Origin: Adlercreutzia wanghongyangiae
GTDB lineage: Bacteria; Actinomycetota; Coriobacteriia; Coriobacteriales; Eggerthellaceae
Direction of reading: 5' to 3'
Length of the DNA: 64,000 nucleotides
Assembly (NCBI RefSeq): GCF_035989245.1
Contig: NZ_JAYMFF010000002.1
Location: 310,001-374,000 of the forward strand
The notes below the pieces were generated by a model. That model was not told the DNA's origin. It saw only the letters and a list, made by a program, of their open reading frames with translations, and ran no database searches. The translations under genes and the position numbers were made by a program. Of the stretch, positions 1-10,044 are shown one piece after another (position 1 is the first letter of the stretch; each line of letters opens with the position of its first letter).

Positions 1-186
1 GATGTTCTTGGAGAGGATGGTGATGCCGCGCTCGCGCTCCTGGTCGTTGGAGTCGAGCACGCGCTCGGCCACCTGCTGATTGTCGCGGAACACGTGCGAT
101 GCCCACAGCAGACGATCGACCAGCGTGGTCTTGCCGTGGTCAACATGGGCGATAATAGCAACGTTGCGGATGTTCTCTTGCTTCAT
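1..186 (-). CDS. typA: GTP-binding protein TypA/BipA, N-terminal 62 residues (runs off the window)
   Basis: Only the first 62 codons are inside the window; the gene continues beyond position 1. The ATG is at 184-186. The translation starts MKQENIRNVAIIAHVDHGKT, which contains the P-loop AHVDHGKT (residues 14-21), and continues to ERERGITIL, the switch I region. The spacing and the 'VLDSNDQERERGITIL' segment match the BipA/TypA branch of ribosome-bound translational GTPases, not LepA or EF-G. TypA binds the 70S ribosome and assists 50S assembly, mainly under stress. A purine-rich GAAAGAAG lies just upstream as a likely Shine-Dalgarno. Confidence 0.9.
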   Translation of the reverse strand, partial: MKQENIRNVAIIAHVDHGKTTLVDRLLWASHVFRDNQQVAERVLDSNDQERERGITILSKNI

Positions 187-309
187 GAATCTTCTTTCGT
201 TTCGGTTTGGGGCGGCAGAAATTATAGCGCTTTACGGCGCGGTTTAAGCAGGGGTATCGCAGACGGCACCCGGGCGACAACCGCCGCCACGAGATAGATC
301 TACGCGGCC

Positions 310-921
310 TTACTCGTCTAGAAGGGCTTCGTATTCCTTGCGCTCTTCGGTAAGTTGCTCCAAATGCGCATTCAAGGTGTTCAGGTTGCGCTGGGCGCTG
401 ACCACCTGCACGATGCCCCAAATAGTAGCGGGCACCGCCATGGCGGCAATGAATCCGAAAATGCCAAAGGGTCGCCGAATGGTGAACAGCGCCGCCACGG
501 CGCCGATAGCTGCCATGGCAAGGCCGTTGCGGCGCTCGTCGGAAACGGTATCGCGCTGGGCTACCAGCTGGGCGCGCGCCGCGGCAATACCTGCCAGCCG
601 CGCCTTGATCTCGGCCTCGGTGAGATATTCCACCTCCACATCGCCCTCGGTTTCCGTCCACGAGCGCGCGGCGCCAGAAGAGTTAGCCGAGCTCGCACGA
701 CCGCTCCGACCACGGCCAGCGCTGCCGGCACCGGAGCTCAGCAGCTCGTAAGCCTCTTGCAGGCGCTTGAACTGCTCGGTGGCGCGGTTCTGCAGCTTCT
801 CGTTTCCTGCGAACTTGTCGGGATGCAGAATCTGAACCGTCTCTCGATAGGCGATCTTAATATCATCGGCCGTGGCGTCATCTTCCAGACCAAGTATGTG
901 AAGCGCTTCGTTTCTGTTCAT
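310..921 (-). CDS. J-domain (DnaJ-like) membrane protein
   Basis: 203 residues. Residues 4-65 form a J domain with the HPD tripeptide at 33-35, the motif that stimulates DnaK ATPase. A Gly/Ser/Arg-rich linker follows (about 66-90). Then comes a helical stretch and two hydrophobic segments (about 133-150 and 155-178) that probably insert in the membrane, and a C-terminal charged coiled-coil-like tail. It lacks the zinc-finger and substrate-binding domains of full DnaJ, so it is a type III J protein whose client is unknown. It is read in the same direction as typA, 124 bp upstream of it. The J domain is seen directly; the co-chaperone role is family knowledge; membrane location is inferred from hydrophobicity. 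Confidence 0.8.
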   Translation of the reverse strand: MNRNEALHILGLEDDATADDIKIAYRETVQILHPDKFAGNEKLQNRATEQFKRLQEAYELLSSGAGSAGRGRSGRASSANSSGAARSWTETEGDVEVEYLTEAEIKARLAGIAAARAQLVAQRDTVSDERRNGLAMAAIGAVAALFTIRRPFGIFGFIAAMAVPATIWGIVQVVSAQRNLNTLNAHLEQLTEERKEYEALLDE

Positions 922-1027
922 GCGGGCATCCTAGCACGACCGAAACGCCCCGTACGCCGCCTGCGCGCTACTACCACGGAAACTGCAAGCCACCAACCTC
1001 GCAGAGGCGCCACTCGCACGCACCTCG

Positions 1028-2674
1028 TCACAGCGCGTTACGCGTTAGACGATACATGATCCCCGGCCCCTTCCGACCTCCCAGCCGTTGCACCACCCCC
1101 TTCTCGATCAATCGATTCAAAGCGCGGCTGATGGTGGCTTTCGACCTCCCCAAGCTCTCAATCAGCTGGCTTGATTTCACCGGCTCATCGGCCTCATCCA
1201 TAAAAGATACGATGTCGAATTCCACCGACCCGCTCTCCACCACGTGAATCGTAACCGCTTCGCCGCTCTCTCCAGCAAAATCTGTCACCGTGCGCACGAT
1301 GCGCTCAGGGTAGTGCTGCTCCGCTTTGCGCATGGCCCGCTGCAGCGGTGACTCCAAACGCGGAAGCGGAGACGAGCTTTCCCATCGAACGTCGGCCGCG
1401 GCGCCCTTCTTGTACAGGTCCACCACAAACACGCTGATGTAATCGCGCGCTACCGGTGCAGGGTGCCCTGCCTTTTGCAAACTTGCGCACATTTGGAAGT
1501 AGCCCGTGCCCTTGTTCTCCACCACCTTCCCCTGCTCGGCGAAGCCCGCAAGGTACGAAGTGGACTCCAGCACCCGAGAAAGAACGGCATTGCGGGAGAA
1601 CGATGCTCCCAGCTCACCCAGGCGTTCCACGGTCATTTCCCCGCACAGACCTCCTGGGCTCATGATTTCGATGCGATCGTCGTACATGTTCACCTGAACT
1701 TGCGACCGCAAGCCCTCGGGCGAATAGTCTCGATGCAGAAGCGCGTTGGCAATGGCCTCGCGCACAGCTGTTTCAGGGTATTCCCATTCCTCAACACGGA
1801 ATGCCCCCTCCATCTTCGACACGCGCTTCATGTTGCGGCGCACGCAATTCATCGCCTCCGAGATCATAAGGGGAATGGGCCCCGTAAGATTCTTGGAGTC
1901 CATGAAGCGGATTCCCTCCAGCGTCACATCAGCTTTCGACGTGCCTGGATACCGTGCGAAGGAAACATACGCGCGGGGGTAGTGTCGCTGCGGATATCGC
2001 GCCAGAGCCATAAGGCCAGCAAGGGTGGGCCTAAGCGTACCGGCCTCATCGCGGGCGGCTACCTTCGTGGCTTCGAGAATTTCATCATCGCTCATATCCT
2101 TGAACGCCCGCGATGACTCTTGCCGCTGGAATATCAGGAACAGACTGAGAAGCTCGGAATCGAACTCCTCCATATCGGCTTCAGGCACCACCGCGCAATC
2201 GAATTGCGGGCAGTGGGCGCCTTCCATGATGCGGTCTACCTCGTAGGGGCTCAGGCGGCGGTCGCCATCTCCCATCCGCACAAACGAGCCCTCGTACACC
2301 GTGCGCGCTTTCACGTAGCAGGGTTTTTCATAGGGAACAGTCTCGGGCACTATCGCCACAACCACGGGCGCGCCCTCGAACGGAACAATATCGATGGAAG
2401 CTCGAATCGGCGGCATCATTTTCTGGCTGCATGCCTGAGCCAATCCGTCGGCTACGGAACGCGCATCGAACCCTTCCACCGGCGTGAACCCCTGGCTCTC
2501 CGCCAAGCCCAACACGAGAATGCCGCCGCTGGTATTCGCGAACGCACTTAGGGTTTCCACGATGTTCTTGGGAAGGCCTCCCGCCGCCGCTTTTACCTCA
2601 ACCCCCTCGGTGTCGGTTCCCGCAAGGCGAGCAAAGGCGATGTATTCTTCAAGATTGAACGCGTAAGCATCCAT
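1028..2674 (-). CDS. AlbA_2-domain ATP-binding protein with C-terminal winged helix (putative transcriptional regulator)
   Basis: 548 residues. The N-terminal part (about 15-140) has the AlbA_2/Schlafen-like signature: an E-x-K near residue 27, then 'GGLPKNIVETLSAFANTSGG'. The middle (about 290-400) has the HATPase_c_4 pattern with 'REAIANALLHRDYS' and an acidic D-x-I-E-I-x-SPGG block. Residues about 485-545 form a winged helix-turn-helix ('SSQLIESLGRSKATISRALN'). This family is usually annotated as an ATP-binding or divergent AAA transcriptional regulator; targets are mostly unknown. The ATG at 2672-2674 is preceded by AGGAGG at a 9-nt distance. The upstream gap holds repeated TGAAACTATTTCA-type palindromes, so autoregulation is likely. 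Confidence 0.8.
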   Translation of the reverse strand: MDAYAFNLEEYIAFARLAGTDTEGVEVKAAAGGLPKNIVETLSAFANTSGGILVLGLAESQGFTPVEGFDARSVADGLAQACSQKMMPPIRASIDIVPFEGAPVVVAIVPETVPYEKPCYVKARTVYEGSFVRMGDGDRRLSPYEVDRIMEGAHCPQFDCAVVPEADMEEFDSELLSLFLIFQRQESSRAFKDMSDDEILEATKVAARDEAGTLRPTLAGLMALARYPQRHYPRAYVSFARYPGTSKADVTLEGIRFMDSKNLTGPIPLMISEAMNCVRRNMKRVSKMEGAFRVEEWEYPETAVREAIANALLHRDYSPEGLRSQVQVNMYDDRIEIMSPGGLCGEMTVERLGELGASFSRNAVLSRVLESTSYLAGFAEQGKVVENKGTGYFQMCASLQKAGHPAPVARDYISVFVVDLYKKGAAADVRWESSSPLPRLESPLQRAMRKAEQHYPERIVRTVTDFAGESGEAVTIHVVESGSVEFDIVSFMDEADEPVKSSQLIESLGRSKATISRALNRLIEKGVVQRLGGRKGPGIMYRLTRNAL

Positions 2675-2692
2675 AGAGCTCGCCTCCTAGAA

Positions 2693-2759
2693 GTTTCAAG
2701 TAGTTTCATTATAATGATCTGTGAAACTATTTCAAGAGTCTTTTGAAACTATTTGAAAC
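2693..2759. promoter_or_regulatory. Three copies of a TGAAAnTATTTCA-type operator upstream of the AlbA_2 regulator
   Basis: Within 67 bp there are three copies of one motif: GTTTCAAGTAGTTTCA (2693-2708, read on the minus strand as TGAAACTACTTGAAAC), TGAAACTATTTCAA (from 2722) and TGAAACTATTTGAA (from 2744). The middle one is a perfect TGAAA-CTA-TTTCA palindrome. A TATAAT-like sequence sits between the first and second copies, so a bound repressor would cover the promoter. Binding by the adjacent winged-helix protein is inferred. Confidence 0.65.
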
Positions 2760-2856
2760 AATGCGAGGGCCCGAGCATCATGCCCAGGCGCCGCGCAGAA
2801 ACGGGCACCTCTGCGGAACGGTATAATGGGGAGAATCGACGGAAAGGGAGGCACGG

Positions 2857-3705
2857 GTGCGACAGTCGGGCGGCGTGAGTGCGTTTGGGCTGAAAGTAGC
2901 CGCCATCGCAGGCATGACGTGCAACCACGTGGCAAACGTGTTCGCCACTGCGATGCCCGGGTGGCTGACGGTGGCATTCTGCACGTTCGGCGGCCTCACG
3001 TTCCCCATCATGGCCTTCCTGCTATGCGAGGGATACCGCCACACCTCAAACATTCGCCGGTATGCCGGCCGGCTGGCGGCCTTCGCCTTGGTGTCGCAGA
3101 TTCCTTACTCGCTTCTGTGGGGCGCTACGGCAAATGTGCTGGTCACACTGCTTATCGGCCTCGGCCTGCTGTGGGCCGGCGACCAACTGCGCAACCGCAT
3201 TGCCTACGGCGCCGTGGTGGTGGGCGGGGTCATCCTCAGCGCTTGGTGCGACTGGGGCATCATCGGTCCCATTATGATCCTGCTGTTCCATTCCCTGCGC
3301 CAGCGGCCCCACGGCGTGGCCTTGGCCATGCTGGTGCCTTTGCTGGCCTTAGGGCTGCCGGCCCTTCAGTGGGCGGTAGCGGAAGTTTCGACCGCTACGA
3401 ACGGAACCGAACCCATCCTGGCCGAACAGCTTATGGGAGCACCGAAAAACGCCACTATCGGCGATGCCAGCATAGAGTCCCCCGCTCAGGCAGATGCGGG
3501 CGCCAGTGAATCCCACTCCATTATGGCCGCCCCCGGCACCACGGCAAGCCTTGGCACACTGGGCTACTACACCCTCGGGTTCGCCCTGGCCACCCTGCTC
3601 ATGCTGGCCTACAACGGGCAGCGAGGGCGTCCTTTGAAGTGGCTCTTCTACTGCTACTACCCCGCCCACCTGCTAGCGCTTTGGGGTCTTTCGATCCTTT
3701 GGTAG
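2857..3705 (+). CDS. TraX-family membrane protein (putative O/N-acyltransferase)
   Basis: 282 residues with about eight hydrophobic segments, divergent from the AlbA_2 gene. The N-terminal block 'FGLKVAAIAGMTCNHVAN' followed by 'FPIMAFLLCEGYRHTSNIRRYAGRL' matches the TraX family, named after the F-pilin N-acetylase and related to integral-membrane acyltransferases. Many chromosomal copies in Gram-positive bacteria have no conjugation genes nearby, as here, and probably modify a surface molecule. The loop at about 170-215 is polar and variable. The GTG start at 2857 has GGAGG six bases upstream, and a TATAAT-like box lies at 2822. An ATG in another frame at 2826 gives no family match. Confidence 0.8.
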   Translation: MRQSGGVSAFGLKVAAIAGMTCNHVANVFATAMPGWLTVAFCTFGGLTFPIMAFLLCEGYRHTSNIRRYAGRLAAFALVSQIPYSLLWGATANVLVTLLIGLGLLWAGDQLRNRIAYGAVVVGGVILSAWCDWGIIGPIMILLFHSLRQRPHGVALAMLVPLLALGLPALQWAVAEVSTATNGTEPILAEQLMGAPKNATIGDASIESPAQADAGASESHSIMAAPGTTASLGTLGYYTLGFALATLLMLAYNGQRGRPLKWLFYCYYPAHLLALWGLSILW

Positions 3706-3722
3706 ATCTTCCACTAAACGCA

Positions 3723-3752
3723 AAAGGACGGCCCTCATGGGAGCCGTCCTTT
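3723..3752. terminator. Bidirectional rho-independent terminator between the TraX gene and the surface locus
   Basis: AAAGGACGGC (3723-3732) pairs with GCCGTCCTTT (3743-3752). U-rich flanks lie on both sides, so it can end the TraX transcript (plus) and the surface operon transcript (minus), which converge here. Confidence 0.85.
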
Positions 3753-3770
3753 GTACTTGGGGAGATCGCT

Positions 3771-4265
3771 TTAAGCGGCGATCAGATGGGCCAGCTCGTC
3801 GCGGCCGCTGAAGCGGACGGGCTTGCCGTCGGGGTCGTGGGCGGGCAGCACCTCACCCTCCCAAACTTCGCCGTTGTTCTCAAAGCGCTGCGAACGCACC
3901 ACCCAGCGGAATGCCGGACGAACATGATCGGCCAACTCCACAATCTTCGTGGGATAGCTCATGTTCTGCAGGGTCTCCTGCAGGGCATCCAGCTCGGCGT
4001 CCTTCTCGTCCACCAGAACCAGGCCGCGCTCGGGGTTGTACACCAAACCGGCGCCGATGAATGCCAGGCGCATCTTTTCGCGGCGGCGATGCTCAGCCCA
4101 CATGATGGCGGCGATCACGCCCGCCACCACGGCCCACCACACAACGGCGACGATGATGTCCACCGGATCGTCAACGTGGTTGAAGCCCAACTGGAACCAC
4201 AGCCCCAAAAGCACGGCGCTGGCCACTACGGCCAAGGCCGCCACAAGCCAATTGCTCTTCTTCAT
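3771..4265 (-). CDS. Small two-helix membrane protein of unknown function, end of the surface locus
   Basis: About 164 residues. Two N-terminal transmembrane segments (about 6-24 and 35-56) are followed by a soluble C-terminal domain rich in charged residues. I do not recognise the family. The ATG at 4263-4265 has GAAAGG about 10 nt upstream; a TTG three codons earlier is possible but has no spacing for a ribosome site. The gene starts 57 bp after the giant repeat protein and ends before a terminator, so it is probably the last cistron of that transcript. It could help assemble or anchor the large protein, but nothing in the sequence proves this. Confidence 0.65.
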   Translation of the reverse strand: MKKSNWLVAALAVVASAVLLGLWFQLGFNHVDDPVDIIVAVVWWAVVAGVIAAIMWAEHRRREKMRLAFIGAGLVYNPERGLVLVDEKDAELDALQETLQNMSYPTKIVELADHVRPAFRWVVRSQRFENNGEVWEGEVLPAHDPDGKPVRFSGRDELAHLIAA

Positions 4266-4322
4266 ACCAACCAACCTTTCGAAGAGGGCGCGAACCGAAG
4301 CTCGCGCCCGGGGTGTTGTTCC

Positions 4323-7300
4323 TTACAGCGCCTGATGCGCGCCCACGTACTCAGAAGCGTCCTCACGATCGTCCACACGACCGGTGATCTGCTTCTCGTA
4401 GTCGTCGATATCGCCAGCGATACCCAGACGACGACGCACCACAACCAGGCCGTACACTGCCGTCAGCAGAATGCCGATCAGCATAATCCAGTGCACCCAG
4501 CAGTGCGGCTCGTCGAAGGCGCCCATGGGCGTACCCTCGTCGGAGATTTCCTCACCGGAAGCCATCGGGGTTTCGGTATCCTCGATGGTCGCCGTGGCCG
4601 GGGCGGCCTGCGGCGTGGGATCGTCGGCGATGGCCTCAGCCGCGGGAGCGGCCGGAGCGGCCGGAGCGGCAGCTGCAGGAGCGGCGGGCACCACGGCGGC
4701 CGGCGTGGGAGCCGGAGCCGGGGTGGGCGCAGGCACCGGAGCAGGCGGCGGCGTCACCGGAGTAGTCGGCGTCGGCAGCGGCGTGGGCACCGTAATGGTG
4801 AAGTCGCCCGGAACCACCGTCACCGCGTAGTTAGCATTAGCCGTGTAGTTGGCGGTCAGCACGTTGGCGTACGTACCAGCAGCCTCGGCCGTGTTGGTAC
4901 GCGTGTAGGTGATCGTACCCAGGTCGCCCGCGGCCACCAGCGAGCCAGCGGTAATGCGGCCCGTGAACAGCGGATCAGCCGCACCCAGCACCTTCGTAGC
5001 ATCCGCCACCGTAATGGTCACCGGACGGGGGTTCACCGTCAGCGTACCGTTCACGGCGCGAACCGTGGTGTAGTTGCTCGTTACATCCTGACCGTTCTCA
5101 TCGAAGATACGCATATCGGTAATCGTGAGAGCCGACGTGCCGGCTTCCGTCTGAGTGCCGGTAACCGTAGCCGTGGCCATATGGTTACGCTGCATGCCAA
5201 CCACTTCGAAGTCCTGGGTGGTCAGCGGGGTACCGTCATACACCTTGGCCAGCGACTGAACCGCAAACACCACTTCATCACCCATGTTGACCTTCTCGTA
5301 GTTAACGCGAATCACATTGTTCTCCACACCGATAACGACGGAGTGATTCGTGCTCGTCAACGCATACGTCGTGTCATTCACACGCACGATGGGTTCAGGG
5401 GTGATGGTCTGAGTGCTTCCGAAGGTCACATCTTCAGCACCCTGAGTCCATCCGTCAGGTACGTTCTCCAACAACACGCCATCCAGGTAGTACTCAACCG
5501 TATAGGACAGATCGGTGCGGGCCTTGTAGAACACATCGATGGTCTCAACTACGTCACCACTCTGCCCCTCGGCCAGCGTATAAGTTTCCATCCCTTCAGT
5601 GTAATCCAACTCGTAGCCCGGGTACTTATCGGCAGGAGCGATCTGCGCGGCGTCGGACACAAACTGAAGTTCGTCATTCACCCACGCAGTCTTTTCGTAG
5701 AGCACCACGCCCTTATCTGCGGGAGAGTTATTGAGCCAGTAATTTACCGACACCGTCAGGCTATGCGTCTGGAACTCGTCCTTCACGTAGTAGACCTTCA
5801 CCACATGAGTCGTAGCATCGGTTGCGTCGCCAGCGGCAACGGTATACGACAGCTTGCCCTCAGTTGACTCGCACTTATAGCCCAAGAACTTATCAGTCAC
5901 GTTAGGCTGAACTGCAACTGTTGTGTCTTCGGCAATCCAACCAGACTCTGTAACCACATCATCCTCGGCGTCGGGCGTAGTCTTAGCCTGAGCATCGGCA
6001 AGCGTCTCGCCGTAGAAGTACTGCACCTGGGCGCTCACCGCATGAGTCTGATCGCGATCTTCCGCCCACTGCGCCACATACGCCGCGTCTTCCGTCACCG
6101 TGCCAGCGACCTCGGGACTCCAACCCGTGAACTTATAGCCGGGCTGGCCGAAGACGATGGGCGGCACGAGCGTTGCAGTCAGAGTGCCGTAATCAAGATC
6201 AGAGTAGTTCACGAGCTCAAAAGCGCCGTGATCACCAGGCAGGTAGCTCACCGTCAGCTGCTGCTTGAAATACACCTTCAGAACCGTGGTGCCATTACCA
6301 GCAATCTCAGCAGATTCGACATTAGCGGCGGCTGTATCGTAGACATATCCATCTTTGGTGGGAGTCTTGTCGGCTTCCGTCACCTCAGCCTTTGCAGCTG
6401 TGGTTCCCTCACGATCGACCGTAGTGTCGGGATCGCCTGCGTACTGGCCATTCTTCTGATAGTAGTACTCCACCGTATACGGAGTGTCGGTCTTAGCCGT
6501 CCACGAGCCAGTAAACTCCACCGGTTCATCAGGCATCGTAAACGAAGAGTCCTTCACAGTGTCAGAGGTCCAACCATTGAAGGTGTAGCCCTCCAGAGAC
6601 GGCTTCGCGGCGACCATCACTTCCTGCTGGTACTTATAGGCTTGGGGCTTCGGAGCCTCCTCGGCACCCTCGGGCACATCGCCCTCATACTGGTAGCTCA
6701 CCTCATATTGGTTGCGCTCGTAATACACCTTCAGAACCAGCGAACCATCCCCAGCAATAGTACCAGTCAGAACATTCTGGTCATTGTTAGCGTCAAACCT
6801 GAAGCCCGTATAGGACACCGTGGTATCAGCCTTGGCCTCAACACCCGTAGTACCCTGGGTTTCAGAATCGACATACGTAGCCGTATCAGAATAGGTACCA
6901 TCAATGTTCTGCAAGTAGCGCTCAACCGTGTACTTAGTGTTCGCTTTAGCCGTGAAAGAACCGCGAATCGTTACGTCGCGAGCGGGCATCGTGAAAGTCT
7001 GGCCAGCGATAACAGTCGCCTCCTCAGACTTCCATCCGGAGAACTCATAGCCCGCAACCTCCACGTTCGGGGCAACAGTTACATCGGCGCCATATTTGTA
7101 CGTGCCGCTGGCAGGCACCGTGGGGGCACCAGCCGGAACCTCACCATCATACTCATACGTCACCGTATATTCGTTGCGATCGTAATAGCGCTTCAGCACC
7201 AGAGACCCGTCGGCAGGGATCTCTCCCTCTAGTTTATTTTCAACGTTACCGGCATCAAAGGTAAAGCCGTCGAAAGTCTTTTCGGGAGCAACTACCGACT

Positions 7301-9633
7301 CGCCCAGCGTGCCCTGACCAGATACCGTGGCAGCCGTGGCGAGTTCATAGCCTCCGTCAAGATTCTCCAAGTAGTACTGAACCTCGTAGGGCATGTCGGT
7401 ACGCTTGGTGTAGTAGAAGGTGATCTCGTTCGTGCCCTCGGAAATGGTAATGGTCTTGCTGCTCGGCTCGACTTTGTTGTAGCCGGCAATGTCAATAGCT
7501 TGCTCGGTTACCAAGGCACCAAACGTCTGACCGTCCACAGTCTTGCTCGCGGCAAGCTCGGCGCCCGTACCCTGCTCCAGATACTTCACCGTGTAGGAGA
7601 GGTTGGTCTTCTTGGTGTAGTAGAAGATAACGACGTTGTCTTCCGTTTCGACAGAGTTGATGGCCAGCTTCTTGCCGAGCCGTGCCGACTCTAGCTCCAC
7701 AAGATCGGTAGTATCAAGATCATAGCCGGGAATAATTGAAGAGGGGACGGAAACCTCGGTGCCGAAGGTCTGTCCGTCTACTTGATCGGGAGCTTTGATG
7801 TCAGTATCAGTATCTTTGTCGACATATTTGACGATATAGGACAAGTTCTTTACAGGCGTGTAGTTGAAGATGATCTCATTTTCAGAACTGGAAATGACGA
7901 TCGACTTCCGCTCAGCATCCACCTCGTAACCGACAATGGATTCAGCATCCTCATGATAGGTCTCACCGAACGTTTTGTTCTCTCTTGTCACAGAGAACGC
8001 GAGTTCCTTGTTGGTTCCCTGCTCAAGGTACTTAACGGTGTACGATTCCGTTTCACTAATCGCCCACTGAGCAGTGAGAGTCAAATTCCCGTCGGGCATA
8101 ATGAAGGTGTCTCCGGCGGAATAATTCTTGCCATCAGAGCCAACCCAGCCAGTAAAGACGTAACCATCGCGCTCGGGAGCCTCCTGAACGGTCAGAGCTT
8201 CGCCGCTTTTCTGATAGCTCTCCTTCACGGCACTTCCATCGGAGAACTTGCCCCCGTTTGCATCGTAGGTGAGTTTGTTCTCATGGGTAACGTAGCGCGC
8301 ATAAAAGATAGTGGGTACATTCACGACAACAGAATCAGCGGCCTTCTCGGTGTAATTAGCATCCGAGTACCACCCGTCAAAGTACCAGGTTTTTCCATCG
8401 TAACTCTTAGTCGGCTCATACTCTGCACCATCAGTCTGGAACGCTACGTTCTCCTGAACAGTGCTGTTTATTTCGACCGTCGAGTTTTTCTGATGCTCCA
8501 CCGAGCGCGTGGACATGTTTCCATTGGGCTCTATAATTTGATAGCCCAAAGACGCCCTATCTTGCTTGTCGATAATAAGCTGAATGTCGATATGAATGGC
8601 AGTGCTCGGCTTAAGCTCTTTGTAGTCATAGCCTACAGAACCTCGAGGCGATGTCATCACAAGGGGAACCCACTCGAAGGTCCAGGAAGGATCGTACTTT
8701 TCTTTGCCACCCTTTCCATTGTAGTAAGTCTGCAAACCTTGGATGATTTCCTCATCCGTAGGCCACTCGGTAACATACTCGTTAATATCGAACTTCGTGC
8801 CGTTGTGCGTCTCTCCTTGATACCAGCGATCGCCGAGATTTTCAGGCACGAGCGTATGCCCGTTCCCTGCATACATATAATCAGTAGCCGCAGTATCAAC
8901 CGTGCTATCTTTGCCTGGAAGCAGGAAATAGAAGTAAGCCAAGCTTTGGGCAGCTTCAACAGTTATTTTGTAGGTTTCAGAGCCAGCGAGCGTATAAACA
9001 CCCCGTGCGCCCCGGTTATACCATTCATGCACAACGGTCACAGAACCCTGGGCGACAGCAGTAACAGTGCGACTACTTGCATTCCAAGCCTTGTCTGTCT
9101 CACTCAGGCTTACGACACCGGAGGATCCTTCAACCTTCCACGTGTGATACTGATTCCGATTGCCTCCGCTCAAAGTCTCGCTTTCGCCAACCTTAAGCGT
9201 AACGGTACTCGTATCGGCAGCAAGCGTTGCAGGCTCATCATCAAACGACATGAGCGATGTGTCGTTATTAATCAGCGCTTGCTCAGGAGTCTCTGTCAGG
9301 TCGTTAGGATCAGCCGTATCCTCTTTCTCCGTGACGGGCTCCTCGTTCGACGGGGTGGTTTCCTTTTCCACCTCCTCGGTGGAATCGGTTTCCTGGGTGC
9401 CCTCTATCTCAGAGGCACCCCCCCCCCGTGACGATTTCCTCGTCCTGGGGAGCATCAGACTCGACAACATCGGCGACAAACTCAGTATCCTGAGTCTCCT
9501 CGCCGGCGTTGGCTTTGTCCGTGAACATGGTCACGTTCAGGAACGAGAACACCAGTAAGACCGACAGCAAGACCGAAAGGAACTTGCCCTCGGCGGTGTT
9601 CCGCGCATCCACGAACCGCGCGATGCTCCGCAT
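4323..9633 (-). CDS. Giant cell-surface repeat protein, phase-variable (frame broken at a G10 tract)
   Basis: As sequenced the reading frame is interrupted. An ATG at 9631-9633 (GGTGAGGAG just upstream) encodes a signal peptide (residues 1-43, cleavage after KANA) and an acidic stretch, then hits TGA at 9409 just after ten G residues (9418-9427). The body continues in another frame to 4323. Removing one G (or adding two) joins them into about 1,769 residues. Body in order: acidic Thr/Glu-rich linker; an Ig-like segment; InlB-type beta-grasp repeats with 'GYxFxGW'; about four MucBP-like repeats starting YTVKYLEQGT; further InlB/MucBP-like repeats; an MBG-like domain ('KVYDGTPLT'); a Pro/Ala stalk; one transmembrane helix with a basic tail and 'HCWVHWIM' at its start. 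No LPxTG is present. Likely an adhesin or S-layer-like stalk. Confidence 0.8.
9418..9427 (-). repeat. Poly-G (10) slipped-strand tract in the giant surface gene
   Basis: Ten C on the plus strand, so ten G in the coding strand, 69 codons after the start codon. With 10 G the upstream frame reads ACG GGG GGG GGG TGC CTC TGA and stops; with 9 or 12 G it reads through into the large frame. This is the classic arrangement of a contingency locus. A homopolymer sequencing error is the other explanation. Confidence 0.75.
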
Positions 9634-10044
9634 ACTCCTCACCAACCTTCTACTCTGCTTCCACTACTACGTTTCTGCTGCTTAAATACCGGGGCTCTGC
9701 GCCGGATATTTAACCCGCTTCGCACATTTCCCCGGAACCTCAGCCCTTACGACATAAAGGCTGGTGACCCCTAAGGTAAACGTTTGATTACATCCACTTT
9801 ACAGAAAAGAACGCCAAAGTAAACTGACAAAAATGACTGAAAAGTCAAGGAGGGGGGGGGCAGCGAGATTTTCATGCTTTGAACTGGTAAAACTTACCGT
9901 TACCCTTTCGGGGCTAATTTACCCTATCATTTAAATTGACCGACTTATGACATGCTAAATTGGACACTGAACGGCAATTCATCCCTTTTCGCGGCTCTTT
10001 CCCGTTACTTTCCCGTCATTTAACAAGCAGTTTTCAGCTGCTGT
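9634..10044 (-). promoter_or_regulatory. Control region of the giant surface gene, with a G9 tract and repeated GGTAAA/TTTACC motifs
   Basis: About 410 bp without a gene between the signal peptidase and the giant protein. It is AT-richer than its surroundings. It contains nine G on the plus strand (9852-9860) and seven short GTAAA/TTTAC boxes: 9775, 9798, 9819, 9886, 9894, 9899 and 9918. A weak hairpin at 10023-10046 may end the upstream operon. The same boxes occur in the leader of the adhesin operon near 18155-18179, so one regulator may act on both. No clear -35/-10 pair could be fixed. Confidence 0.5.

Noticed and set aside
3639..5867. 742-codon plus-strand ORF opposite the giant surface gene
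   Set aside because: Antisense of a repeat-rich gene; composition rich in His/Arg/Gly, with no signal, start site or family match. A similar shadow lies at 7782-9431.
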